Shown piece by piece: positions 8,224 to 15,975 of a DNA stretch of 64,000 nt (position 1 is the first letter of the stretch; every line of letters begins with the position of its first letter). This DNA comes from Streptomyces netropsis (GTDB lineage Bacteria; Actinomycetota; Actinomycetes; Streptomycetales; Streptomycetaceae). A program made the position numbers and the translations under genes. The notes below the pieces were generated by a model. That model saw nothing but the letters and a program-made list of their open reading frames with translations. It had not been told where the DNA came from and ran no database searches. The stretch lies in NCBI RefSeq assembly GCF_014203545.1, contig NZ_JACHJG010000006.1:62001-126000 (forward strand), written 5' to 3'.

Positions 8224-8811
8224 ATGGCCTTCATGACGACGGTGCTCGCCGCGTCGCTGGCCCTGACGCCGGGCCTGAGCACCCTGAGCACCACCGACAG
8301 CACCAGCCCCATCGACGGCACCCAGACCGGCGCGGTGACCGTGGTCGAGACCTTCCGGGCGGCCGCCGGTGCCGGCTACGGAGCCGTGACGTACGACCCC
8401 GGGTCCGTGCCGCTCGGCAGCCATGTGACCGTGCGGGAGCGGACGAGCGACCGCGGCACCTGGTTCGAACTCCGGCTGGTGGGGGTCCAGGCCAACCGGA
8501 CCTTCGGCGCCCACGTCCACCAGCAACCTTGCGGCGACTCTGCGACCTCCGGAGGCGGGCACTACCAGAACGTCAAGGACCCCGTGCTGCCCTCCGTCGA
8601 CCCCGCCTACGCCAACGCGCTCAACGAAGCGTGGCTGGACCTGACCACGGACGCGCACGGCAACGGCCGCTCGGAGACATCCGTGCGCTGGCGGGTTCGG
8701 GCCGGCGAGGCCCGATCCATCGTGGTGCACGAACACGCGACCGACACCAGGCCCGGCCACGCGGGGACCGCCGGCGGCCGACTCGCCTGCGTCAGCGTGC
8801 CGTTCGTATAG
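8224..8811 (+). CDS. Secreted Cu/Zn superoxide dismutase family protein
   Basis: A 195-residue protein with an N-terminal hydrophobic export segment (MAFMTTVLAASLALTPGLST). SOD_Cu family motifs include the metal-ligand pair in FGAHVHQQPCG, GGGHYQNVKDP, and the C-terminal block RSIVVHEHATDTRPGHAGTA followed by GGRLACVSVPF. These retain the metal-binding histidines and the two cysteines expected for the intrasubunit disulfide. It would act outside the membrane on superoxide. Some actinobacterial members lose activity, so enzymatic function is inferred. The ATG has a strong GGAGGAGG site. Confidence 0.85.
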   Translation: MAFMTTVLAASLALTPGLSTLSTTDSTSPIDGTQTGAVTVVETFRAAAGAGYGAVTYDPGSVPLGSHVTVRERTSDRGTWFELRLVGVQANRTFGAHVHQQPCGDSATSGGGHYQNVKDPVLPSVDPAYANALNEAWLDLTTDAHGNGRSETSVRWRVRAGEARSIVVHEHATDTRPGHAGTAGGRLACVSVPFV

Positions 8812-8850
8812 GTGCGCCGTTTCGATGCGCGACGACTGAGGTCAGAACGC

Positions 8851-9369
8851 TCAGCGGTCCTCGACCGTGAGGTGGTACGTGGTGGCCACCCAGAAGCCAC
8901 CAGTGGTGCTCGCGTTGATCTCCAGCACGTACTGCCCCGGGACCAGGGGGGCGAGGCCCGCCCACAGGCCCCAGGCGACCCGGCGGCGACCGGCGGACCG
9001 GAACGGGCGGGACGTGAATTCATCGAGCGGCAGCGCGGCGCCGTTGAGATAGGCCGTCGCCTCGGCCACCCCCATCACCATGGGCTTCCTCGAGTGCCAC
9101 GGGACGGGGCGCTGCGTGTTGAAGACGGGGAAGAAGACCGGCCGGTTCGCCGGTATCGAACAGCGCCGCACCACCCGGCCGCCGTAGGTACCGGCGAGGA
9201 ACCAGAAGTCGTCGGGCTGCTGCCAGTCGGCGAACTCCCCGGTCTCGTCCCTCACCGGATCGCGGTCGTCCGGCGCCGAGAGGGCCCACTGCCACCAGCG
9301 TGCCGCCAGGGCGCGGCCCTCCTTCGCGCCCAGCTTCCAGGATCTGCCGCTCGACACTGCCTCGCCCAT
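8851..9369 (-). CDS. Hypothetical protein with WWQWALS motif
   Basis: A 172-residue protein with the pattern ARWWQWALSAPDDRDPVRD, then FWFLAGTYGG, an RRCSIPANRPVFFPVFN strand, and a closing beta-rich half (PGQYVLEINASTTGGFWVAT). The same WWQW, FLAGT and FFP sequence is seen in a widespread bacterial family of usually secreted proteins of unknown function. Here no signal peptide is seen. The start at 9369 has a GGAGG just upstream. It is convergent with the SOD-like gene. No function is proposed. Confidence 0.7.
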   Translation of the reverse strand: MGEAVSSGRSWKLGAKEGRALAARWWQWALSAPDDRDPVRDETGEFADWQQPDDFWFLAGTYGGRVVRRCSIPANRPVFFPVFNTQRPVPWHSRKPMVMGVAEATAYLNGAALPLDEFTSRPFRSAGRRRVAWGLWAGLAPLVPGQYVLEINASTTGGFWVATTYHLTVEDR

Positions 9370-9510
9370 GTCCTCCGCCTCTTTCCGAGCAAGCCCCCCA
9401 CCAGGGCTTTTCACTGAATGAGCGGACCTTACACGGCACTGCGCCGGATCGGCCCGGGCCCCGGGGAGGAGGTGCTTCTCCCCGCAGGACCTACGGCCGC
9501 GCCGCCGGCG

Positions 9511-10278
9511 TCACGGCAGGGTGAGGATCCGGGGCCCGGACTCGGTGATGGCGACCGTGTGCTCGATGTGCGCGGCCCGCGTGCCGTCGGTCGTGCGGAG
9601 CGTCCAGCCGTCGGGGGCCGTGCGGTAGTCGTTGCGGCCGCCGGCCATGAGCATCGGCTCGATGGCCAGGACGAGGCCGTGGCGGAGCGGATAACCGCGG
9701 CGCGGGCGACCGTGGTTGGGGACGGAGGGGTCCTCGTGCATCCGGCGCCCGATGCCGTGGCCGCCGAAGTCGGAGGGCATGCCGCAGCGGGCCCCGCGGG
9801 CGACGGTGCTGATGGCGTGGGAGATGTCACCGATGCGGTTTCCGACGACGGCTGCCTTGATGCCGGCGTCGAGGGCCCGCCGTGTGGCGTCGATCAGAGC
9901 CAGGTCGGCGGGGGCGGGGGTACCGACGACGAAGCTGACGGCCGCGTCGCCGGTCCAGCCGTCGAGTTCCGCTCCGCAGTCGATGCTGACGAGGTCTCCG
10001 TCGCGCAGGCGGTAGTCGTCGGGGATGCCGTGCACGACGGCGTCGTTGACCGAGGCGCAGATCACCGCGGGGAACGGGGTGGGCGCGAAGGAGGGGTGGT
10101 AGCCGAGGAACGGGGAGCGCGCTCCGGCCTCGGCGAGGACGGTGCGGGCGGCCTCGTCCAGCTCCCGCAGGCCCACGCCCACGGCCGCCGCGTCCTGAGC
10201 CGCGGCGAGCGCGTGGGCCACGACGCGCCCCGCCTCGCGCATGGCGTCCAGTGCCGCGTCCGTCTTGATCTCCACCAT
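9511..10278 (-). CDS. map: Type I methionine aminopeptidase
   Basis: A 255-residue pitta-bread-fold enzyme that removes N-terminal methionine. The five metal ligands are visible in order: two Asp in SIDCGAELDGWTGDAAVSF, His in FGGHGIGRRMHEDP, Glu in LAIEPM and Glu in HIEHTVAIT. The start at 10278 (MVEIKTDAALDAMREAG) aligns with the canonical N-terminus. It stands apart from ribosomal-protein genes, where the housekeeping map usually lies, so it is probably a second copy. It is divergent from a small XRE regulator, with repeated elements between them. Confidence 0.95.
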   Translation of the reverse strand: MVEIKTDAALDAMREAGRVVAHALAAAQDAAAVGVGLRELDEAARTVLAEAGARSPFLGYHPSFAPTPFPAVICASVNDAVVHGIPDDYRLRDGDLVSIDCGAELDGWTGDAAVSFVVGTPAPADLALIDATRRALDAGIKAAVVGNRIGDISHAISTVARGARCGMPSDFGGHGIGRRMHEDPSVPNHGRPRRGYPLRHGLVLAIEPMLMAGGRNDYRTAPDGWTLRTTDGTRAAHIEHTVAITESGPRILTLP

Positions 10279-10347
10279 GCTCCGGCTCCCCACCTTCGCT
10301 CGGTGGCGCCGGGTATGCCCGGCGCCACCGTCAACCAATTCTTATAC

Positions 10348-10389
10348 CGGTATTAGTATCACGCTTCCCAGGGCGGTATTAGTATCACG
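10348..10389. promoter_or_regulatory. Two direct copies of a 16-bp element between map and the XRE gene
   Basis: CGGTATTAGTATCACG occurs at 10348-10363 and again at 10374-10389, a 26-bp period (about 2.5 helical turns). The first copy is joined to a perfect palindrome ATACCGGTAT (10344-10353). The second ends 3 nt before the XRE start codon and includes a -10-like TAGTAT. The arrangement suggests operator sites for autoregulation and a leaderless XRE transcript (inference). Confidence 0.6.
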
Positions 10390-10392
10390 GTC

Positions 10393-10668
10393 ATGGTGAG
10401 AACCCCTCTGACCCCCTGGGAGCGGCAGCGCGGCGAGCGGCTGGGCGCGCTGCTGCGCCATGCCCGCGGCGAGCGCAGCATGGTCGCGGTGGCGGCGGCC
10501 GCCGGACTGTCCGCCGAGACCTTGCGCAAGATCGAGACCGGCCGGGCGCCGACTCCCGCCTTCTTCACCGTGGCGGCCCTGGCGGGCGCCTTGGGCCTGT
10601 CCCTGGACCAACTGGCCGATGTCTGCGGGGAAGGCGCGGACGTCGGACACGAGCCGATGTCCGCTTGA
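10393..10668 (+). CDS. Small XRE-family helix-turn-helix regulator
   Basis: A 91-residue protein that is essentially one HTH_3/XRE domain: RLGALLRHARGERSMVAVAA, AAGLSAETLRKIETGRAPTP, then AALAGALGLSLDQLADVCG. It has no effector domain. There is no ribosome site before ATG 10393; instead a -10-like TAGTAT lies 7 nt upstream, pointing to leaderless translation. It is divergent from map and probably binds the repeats between them. It is not followed by a toxin gene, so it is not an obvious antitoxin. Confidence 0.88.
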   Translation: MVRTPLTPWERQRGERLGALLRHARGERSMVAVAAAAGLSAETLRKIETGRAPTPAFFTVAALAGALGLSLDQLADVCGEGADVGHEPMSA

Positions 10669-10734
10669 CGGGCCCCGGCTCCCGGCTCCCCTAAGGCGAA
10701 GCTCCCGACTTCCCGATTGCTAGCATCGGCGGAC

Positions 10735-11634
10735 ATGGAGCTTCGCCAGCTGGAGTACTTCGTGAGCGTCGTGGAGGAAGCGAGCTTCACGAAGGCCGCC
10801 GCCGCCCTGCACGTCGCCCAGCCCGGCGTCAGCGCCCAGATCCGCAAGCTCGAACGGGAGCTCGGCCAGGACCTGTTGGACCGGTCGGGGCGGACCGTGC
10901 GGCCCACCGAGGCCGGGGCGGCGGTCCTGCCGTACGCCCGAGCCGCGCTCGGCGCGGTCAGCGGCGCCCGGCAGGCCGTCGAGGAACTCACCGGGCTGGT
11001 GCGCGGGCAGGTCACCATCGGTACGGTCACCTCGCTCGGACCGTCCATCGACCTGCCCGGACTGCTGGCCGGTTTCCACCACGACCATCCGGCCGTGGAG
11101 ATCGGCCTGACCGCGGACACCTCCGACCGGCTGCTGGAAGCGGTGGCGGGCGGCCGGGTCGATCTGGCGGTCGTCGGACTGGCGGGCGAGCCCCCGCCCG
11201 GGGTCGGCGTCCAGGTCGTCGTGGACGAGGCGCTCGTCGTGGCCGTGAGCCACGACGACCCGCTGGCGGCCCGGAGCACCATCACGCTCGGCGCCCTCGC
11301 CGACCGGCCGATCATGAGCCTGCCCCGGGGCACGGGCCTGCGCACCTCCGTGGAGAACGCCTGCGCGGCGGCGGGCTTCCGGCCGCGCGTCGCCTTCGAG
11401 GCCGGTGACCCCAACGTGCTCGCCCAGCTCGCCGCGCGCGGGCTGGGCGTGGCCGTCGTGCCCGAGTCCCTCGCCCGTGCCTACGCGTCCCAGCTGCACA
11501 CGATCGGTTTCCGCCCCGCGCTGCGCGGTGCTCTCGCGCTGGCCTGGCGGACCGAGGGTCCGGTCGGCCCGGCCGCCCGCGCCTTCGTCCGCCACGCCCG
11601 GGCCGAACTGGCGGAGCCCACTGCCGAGCGCTGA
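10735..11634 (+). CDS. LysR-family transcriptional regulator
   Basis: A 299-residue LTTR. The N-terminal winged HTH spans residues 1-60 (MELRQLEYFVSVVEEASFT, AALHVAQPGVSAQIRKLE), followed by the linker helix. The effector domain starts near residue 90 (GQVTIGTVTSLGP) and ends with the usual RGLGVAVVPESLA segment. The ATG at 10735 matches the family N-terminus. No metabolic gene is divergent from it, so its target is not evident. The gene downstream on the opposite strand is a truncated remnant. Confidence 0.93.
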   Translation: MELRQLEYFVSVVEEASFTKAAAALHVAQPGVSAQIRKLERELGQDLLDRSGRTVRPTEAGAAVLPYARAALGAVSGARQAVEELTGLVRGQVTIGTVTSLGPSIDLPGLLAGFHHDHPAVEIGLTADTSDRLLEAVAGGRVDLAVVGLAGEPPPGVGVQVVVDEALVVAVSHDDPLAARSTITLGALADRPIMSLPRGTGLRTSVENACAAAGFRPRVAFEAGDPNVLAQLAARGLGVAVVPESLARAYASQLHTIGFRPALRGALALAWRTEGPVGPAARAFVRHARAELAEPTAER

Positions 11635-11655
11635 GGCGGCTCGGGGGGGGACGGG

Positions 11656-11863
11656 TCAGCGGCAGTCGGGCCCCTCCCCCGGCTCCCCGTCGGCTTCGAC
11701 GTCGCCATCGCGGTCCGGAAGGGGCGGCAGCCGCAGATCGCCGGGCACCGGGCCGTCGTCCCAAGAGCGGGCACAGCGGTGGCTGCGGACGTTCAGGTGC
11801 AGCCGCCGGGCCTGTTTGCTCAGGCGCCGCCGCTCTCGCCGGGCCTCTTCGCCCTCACCCTCA
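11656..11863 (-). pseudogene. 3' remnant of an unidentified minus-strand gene
   Basis: The minus-strand frame ending in TGA at 11656-11658 reads as ordinary Streptomyces coding sequence (about 85% G/C at third positions by hand count): a charged stretch EEARRERRRLSKQARRL, then SWDDGPVPGDLRLPPLPD and the C-terminus GEPGEGPDCR. No start codon is found upstream in frame before it runs into the truncated MNIO gene. The family is not recognised. It looks like the tail of a gene cut off by a rearrangement near 11865. Confidence 0.4.
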
Positions 11864-11867
11864 CTGG

Positions 11868-12332
11868 GTGGCGGACCGCACGAAGCGGATCCAGGACATC
11901 GCCCAACTGCCGATCGTCGGCGAGAACCCGCCCTACCCGGTACTGGCCGGGGACCTGGACATCCTCACCCTGATGGCCGGCATCGCCGAACGGGCCGACT
12001 GCGGCCTGTGCATGGACATCGGGCACCTCTACATCCTGCGGCAGCAGCGCGGGGAGCCGATCGAGCGCCCCGAGGACGCCGACTTCCCCTGGGAACGGGT
12101 GGTGGAGGCGCACATCTCCGGCATCACCTGCCGGGACTTCACCGCCTACCAGCTCGTGCAGGACCAGCACCGATGGCCCGTCGACGACCCGGTGTGGCGC
12201 ACCACGGAGCTGCTCATGCCGAGGATGACGCAGCTCCAGGCCCTGATCGGGGAGTCGGAGGGGATGGGGATCGACGACCTGGTGGTCAAGCTGGAGCGGA
12301 TGGACGAGTGCCTGGAGGCGGTGTCGTGGTGA
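11868..12332 (+). pseudogene. N-terminally truncated MNIO/DUF692-like TIM-barrel enzyme (copy 1)
   Basis: The 154 residues correspond only to the C-terminal half of a DUF692/MNIO (multinuclear non-heme iron oxidase) barrel of about 280 residues. Metal-site motifs are visible: Glu in IVGENPPYPV, Asp/His in CGLCMDIGHLYILR, Glu/His in WERVVEAHISGI and the C-terminal LERMDE. MNIO enzymes modify cysteine-containing peptides with a partner protein. The first ~120 residues, present in copy 2, are missing, and only 230 nt separate this gene from the LysR stop. GTG 11868 is merely the first in-frame start. Its TGA overlaps the next start (GTGA). Confidence 0.6.
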
Positions 12333-13075
12333 CGACCGGAGCCGAGGGCCCGACGCCCGCCCCCCACCCGTATGTGACGCAAGTGACCGAGCTGTGGCGC
12401 GGCTTCTACGGGCCCGCGCCCGTGGACGGGCCGCCCGACCCCGGCATGGCCGTGGACCGCTCGCCCCGCAAGGCCATGGTGCTCGAGCGCTGTACGGGCG
12501 CCCTGCCGGCCACCACCCGCGTCTACTGCGGCCTGGTCCCGGACGCCATGGACGCCTATCTGGGCAGCGAGCACTGGCACGGGCGGCGGGCGCAGGAGGG
12601 ATCCCTCTTCCCCGAGGCCGCCTCCACCGTCACCACGTTCGCGGCCTTCCTGGAGGAGGCGTGGCTGCCGACGGCCGATCCCTGGGCGCGGCAGATCGCG
12701 CGGTACGAGTGCGACGTGCTGTGGGGTGCGGCGACCGCGCCCACGGCGGCGGCGCTGCGGGCGGGGGTCCGGCTGCCGGAGGGCGCGTGGGTCGCCCGGT
12801 GCGTCTTCGACGTGCCCGAGTACGCGGTCCGGCTGCGGGAGGCTTGCGCCTCCTGTCCCTGGCCGGACGCGGTGCGCCACACCCGCCCGCGGGCCCGCCC
12901 GTTCGCGACCCTCACCCTGCGCACGCCCGCCGGGCTGCGCCGCACGCATCTGCGGGACGCCGCCTGCGAGGCGCTGCGCCCGCTGTGGGACGAGGAGGCG
13001 GGCCCGGTCGACACGGACGGCAAGGCCGTGACGGCCGCCCTGGAACGAGGACTGGTGGTGCCATGCGTACGGTGA
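12329..13075 (+). CDS. Probable MNIO partner protein (DUF2063/HvfC-like), copy 1
   Basis: A 248-residue protein directly coupled to the preceding MNIO-like gene. The N-terminal half contains FAAFLEEAWLPTADPWARQI followed by ARYECDVLW, resembling the helical N-domain of MNIO partner proteins (a flexible-loop Leu/Glu pattern where DUF2063 has LADLARLEW). The C-terminal half is a beta/alpha domain (ARPFATLTLRTPAGLRRTHL, EALRPLWDEEAG). In known systems (MbnC, TglI and similar) the partner recruits the substrate peptide. The same architecture recurs at 13716-14468. The assignment rests on context and weak similarity. GTG 12326 is an alternative start. Confidence 0.5.
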   Translation: MTTGAEGPTPAPHPYVTQVTELWRGFYGPAPVDGPPDPGMAVDRSPRKAMVLERCTGALPATTRVYCGLVPDAMDAYLGSEHWHGRRAQEGSLFPEAASTVTTFAAFLEEAWLPTADPWARQIARYECDVLWGAATAPTAAALRAGVRLPEGAWVARCVFDVPEYAVRLREACASCPWPDAVRHTRPRARPFATLTLRTPAGLRRTHLRDAACEALRPLWDEEAGPVDTDGKAVTAALERGLVVPCVR

Positions 13076-13863
13076 GCGAGGCCGCCCCGCCCGGGGCGCG
13101 GCCCCTGGTGGGCTTCAGCTGGGACATGACCTCCGAGCACGAGCGGCTGGCGCCGTTCGCCGAGCGGCTGGCGGGCGACGACCGGGCGTTCATGGTGGGG
13201 CCCTACGCACGGGATGCCGCCACCGTCGACGAGGCCGTGCGGTTCTGCGAACAGCACGGCCTGGTACCGCTGTTGCACACCCTCGACCTCGATCTGTGCG
13301 GCCTCGACCCCGTCGACGACCAGCTGGTGAAGCAGCTCGGGGAGGCGGTGCGCAGGCTGGGCGTCTCCTGGGTCACCACCGATCTGGCGATGTGGGCCAA
13401 GGACGGTGAGTCCTTGGTCGAGGCGCTGGTCCCGATGCCGTGGATCGAGGACTCCGTCGACTACGTGGTGCCCCGCGTCGAGCGGATGCAGGAGCTGCTG
13501 GGCGTGCGGGTCGCGGTCGAGAACTCCGCCTACGCCTATGTCGTCGGGGACGCCAATCCGTTCACGCTCCAGTCGGAGATCGCCCGGCGGGCCGACGCCT
13601 TCATGGTCTACGACGTCGGCCACCATCTGATCGCCTCCGAGGTCAGCGGCATCGCCACCGACGTGCTGATGCCGGACGACTTCGCGTGGGACCGGGTCGT
13701 CGAAGGGCATCTGTCGAGAGCGCGTACGAGCGGGCCGTGCGCGGCGTGTGGGCGGCCCTGTACGACACCGAGGACACCACCGCTGTGCCCCCCGAGGTGC
13801 GCAACGCGGCGGGCTTCCGGCTGGAGCGGGCCCGGCGGCTGGCGGCCGTCGCCGCCGCGGTGA
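13063..13863 (+). pseudogene. MNIO/DUF692-like TIM-barrel enzyme (copy 2), C-terminus lost by frameshift or deletion
   Basis: Starts at ATG 13063, overlapping the previous stop by 13 nt. Residues 1-~217 are a good DUF692-like barrel: VGFSWDMTSEHERL, VPLLHTLDLDLC, VAVENSAYAYVVGD (Glu), ADAFMVYDVGHHLI (Asp/His) and RVVEGHLS (Glu/His). After HLS at about 13714 the frame continues as Arg/Pro/Cys-rich nonsense to 13863, while the homologous downstream protein is read in another frame from 13716. By comparison with copy 1, about 75 C-terminal residues and the start of the next gene are missing, so a deletion of roughly 270 nt is inferred. Confidence 0.6.
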
Positions 13864-14468
13864 CCGCACGGCTGCCCACCGCCGGCTTCCTCTATCTCGC
13901 CGGGGAGGGCACACCCGGCATCGGGCGGTTCGTGGCGAGTGACGCCTGGCGGGCGCGCGAGCGGGAGCCGGGCGAGGACTTCCCGCCGGGCCCGAGCACG
14001 GCCCGCGCCTTCGCGGAGTACCTGGAGAAGGGGTGGCCCGAGGGCCGCCCCGGCTGGCAGTGGGAGCTGGCGTCGGCCGACACCGACCTGGCCTACCGGC
14101 CGCCGGTGCCCTCGCCCGCGGCCCGCCGCGCCGGGCTGTCGCCCGCCCCCGCCACCCGCCTGCGGGTCAGCCCGTACGACACCGCCGACTACGCCCGTCG
14201 CACGGCCCTGAAGAAGCAGCGGATGCCGTGGGACCTGGTCCTCGACACGGTGCGCCCGGTGGAGCGCCGCACCGCGATCCTCGTGCCGGGCACCGGCCCC
14301 GGCGCGGGGCGCCCGCTGGTCCTGCACGACGAGGAGGCGGCGGCGCTCGCCTGGCTCACCGAAGCCCCCCGCGCGCACGCGCGCGTGCCGGCCGGGGAAC
14401 CGGGCGAGGAGCTGCTGCGCCGGCTGGTCGAGGTGGGCGCGCTGGTGCGGGACGGGGGCACCGGGTGA
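13716..14468 (+). pseudogene. Probable MNIO partner protein, copy 2, missing its start
   Basis: Reading frame with ESAYERAVRGVWAALYD at its left end, alignable to the N-terminus of the copy 1 partner (HPYVTQVTELWRGFYG). It continues through ARAFAEYLEKGWPEGRPGW, a middle segment, and a beta-rich C-terminus (TAILVPGTGPGAGRPLVLHD) to TGA 14468. It has no start codon with a ribosome site because its 5' end is fused out of frame to MNIO copy 2. If expressed it might use an internal GTG such as 13737 or 13746. The following gene overlaps its stop (GTGA). Confidence 0.5.
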
Positions 14469-15499
14469 CGCGGACCCCGGTGCGGACGGATGACGAGGCG
14501 GTGGTGGAACGGGCGATCGAGCTGCTGCGCGCCGCCGACCTCGGCCTGACCGGCCTGGGCGAGAACGGCAGAAGGCTCGCGGCGCTGCTGCGGTCCGTCG
14601 CGGGCGGCCCGTCGCCCGCCGAGCCGCCGGGCACCGTGGCCGCCCCGGGAGCCACGGGCATCACGGACGTCACGAACGTCACGGACGTCACGGACGAACT
14701 GCCGTGCGTGGTGCGGGAGTGGGCGCGGGCCATGGGCGTCACGGAGGCGGCCTTCCGGGCGGACCGCAGGGCCTTCCTCCGCGGTGACCTGGCCGGGGTC
14801 GAGCTCTGCCCGCGCGCGCTGGTGCGGGCTGCCGTGCCCCGGCTGCGGGGCCTGTCCGCCCTGCCCGAGGGCCACCGGCTGTCGCTCGTGTGGACCCGGG
14901 ACCGGCCCTCGGTCACCTTCCCCGTCCGGATCCCCGACCGGTCCGCGGTGGCACTGCCCGACCGTCCGGCCCCCCTGTGCGCCCAGTACGTCCACCACGA
15001 ACTGGGGCACGCCATGGAACTGGCCTGGCGGTCCCCCGGCCTGCCACTGGCCGAGCGCTGGCGCCGCCCGCCCGTGCTCGCGGAGTGGGGCGCCCTCGTC
15101 GTGGAGACCCTCGGCCTCTCGGCCGCCTGGCTGGCCTCGCTCGGCGTCCCGGCGGACACCGCGGAGCGGGTGGCGGCCCACTGCCGCTACGAGGACCGCT
15201 ACACCCGGGCGCTGGCCGCTCTGATCCTGCGCTGCGCCGCCCGACCGGAGCGGCTGGAGGAGGAAGTGGCCCGGACCTCGGGCGACTTGATCGATCCGCG
15301 GCACGTGCGGGAGGAGACGGAGCGGGCCGGGTATTGGAGCGCCGTCTTCGAGGGGCACGCCCTCGCCGACCGTACGGTGGCCGGGTTCACCGAGCGGTGG
15401 GGCGAGCGCTGGTGGGACGAGCCGGGCAGCTGGCGGGAGTTGCGCGAGCAGCTCACGGCCGGGCCCGCCGGGCTGTCGTCGAACGGCCCGGTGCGATGA
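14465..15499 (+). CDS. Putative zinc metallopeptidase of the MNIO operon (HExxH)
   Basis: A 344-residue protein with a zinc motif HHELGHAMELAW at about residues 179-190 and a third-ligand candidate Glu in VLAEWGALVVETLG about 30 residues on, the gluzincin arrangement seen in M3-type oligopeptidases. It is shorter than a full M3 enzyme. A 9-bp tandem repeat encodes TDVTNVTDVTD near residue 70. The GTG at 14465 overlaps the preceding stop. In a peptide-modification operon a dedicated protease could remove a leader (inference), but no precursor gene was found. Confidence 0.6.
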   Translation: MTRTPVRTDDEAVVERAIELLRAADLGLTGLGENGRRLAALLRSVAGGPSPAEPPGTVAAPGATGITDVTNVTDVTDELPCVVREWARAMGVTEAAFRADRRAFLRGDLAGVELCPRALVRAAVPRLRGLSALPEGHRLSLVWTRDRPSVTFPVRIPDRSAVALPDRPAPLCAQYVHHELGHAMELAWRSPGLPLAERWRRPPVLAEWGALVVETLGLSAAWLASLGVPADTAERVAAHCRYEDRYTRALAALILRCAARPERLEEEVARTSGDLIDPRHVREETERAGYWSAVFEGHALADRTVAGFTERWGERWWDEPGSWRELREQLTAGPAGLSSNGPVR

Positions 15500-15975
15500 G
15501 CGGGCCCGCCGGGCCGTCCCGGTTCCAGCCGGTCATCGACCGCACCCACTGCCCGTACGCCCGCGCCTCGACCTGGCCGGTCTCCGAGCCCGCCCGTGAC
15601 GGACTGCCCGTCGAGGACCATCTCGAACGGGCCCTGCCCCGTTTCCGGCAGGCCCTGCGGCAGGTGGCCGCGGGCGAGGCCGACGGCTTCGTCCTGGACC
15701 TCCCGGCCCGGCTCGGGGCGGACGTGGCGACGCTGCGGACGTCGTCGCTGACGGCCACTGTTGCCTTCGGCCCGGACCACACCCGTTACGCGTTCGAGGC
15801 GGAGGGATTCTTCCTGTTGTTCCAACACGAGTCGGCGTTCTCCCGCAGACACCCAGGGGGCATTCCCATGCAGGTACGGGACCGGATCCGGCACGCCTTC
15901 GAGGAGGCGGGCCGGCCGTACCGCTATGACATGGGCGTCGTCCCCGTGCTGCGTCCCGGGGGCGACGAGCGGTGA
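15496..15975 (+). CDS. Unknown protein with CPY motif
   Basis: A 159-residue soluble protein with RFQPVIDRTHCPYARAS near the N-terminus, a central beta strand pair (SLTATVAFGPDHTRYAFEAE) and a helical end (QVRDRIRHAFEEAGRPYRYD). ATG 15496 overlaps the upstream stop (ATGA) and its own stop overlaps the transporter GTG, so it is an integral operon member. The single Cys-Pro element echoes the CPF motif of the last gene of this operon. No family is assigned with confidence; a YqcI/YcgG-like or DUF6875-like relative is possible. Confidence 0.5.
   Translation: MSGPAGPSRFQPVIDRTHCPYARASTWPVSEPARDGLPVEDHLERALPRFRQALRQVAAGEADGFVLDLPARLGADVATLRTSSLTATVAFGPDHTRYAFEAEGFFLLFQHESAFSRRHPGGIPMQVRDRIRHAFEEAGRPYRYDMGVVPVLRPGGDER

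Noticed and set aside
9511..10668. XRE protein plus neighbouring enzyme as a toxin-antitoxin pair
   Set aside because: The neighbour is a complete methionine aminopeptidase with all five metal ligands, not a toxin, and the two genes are divergent.
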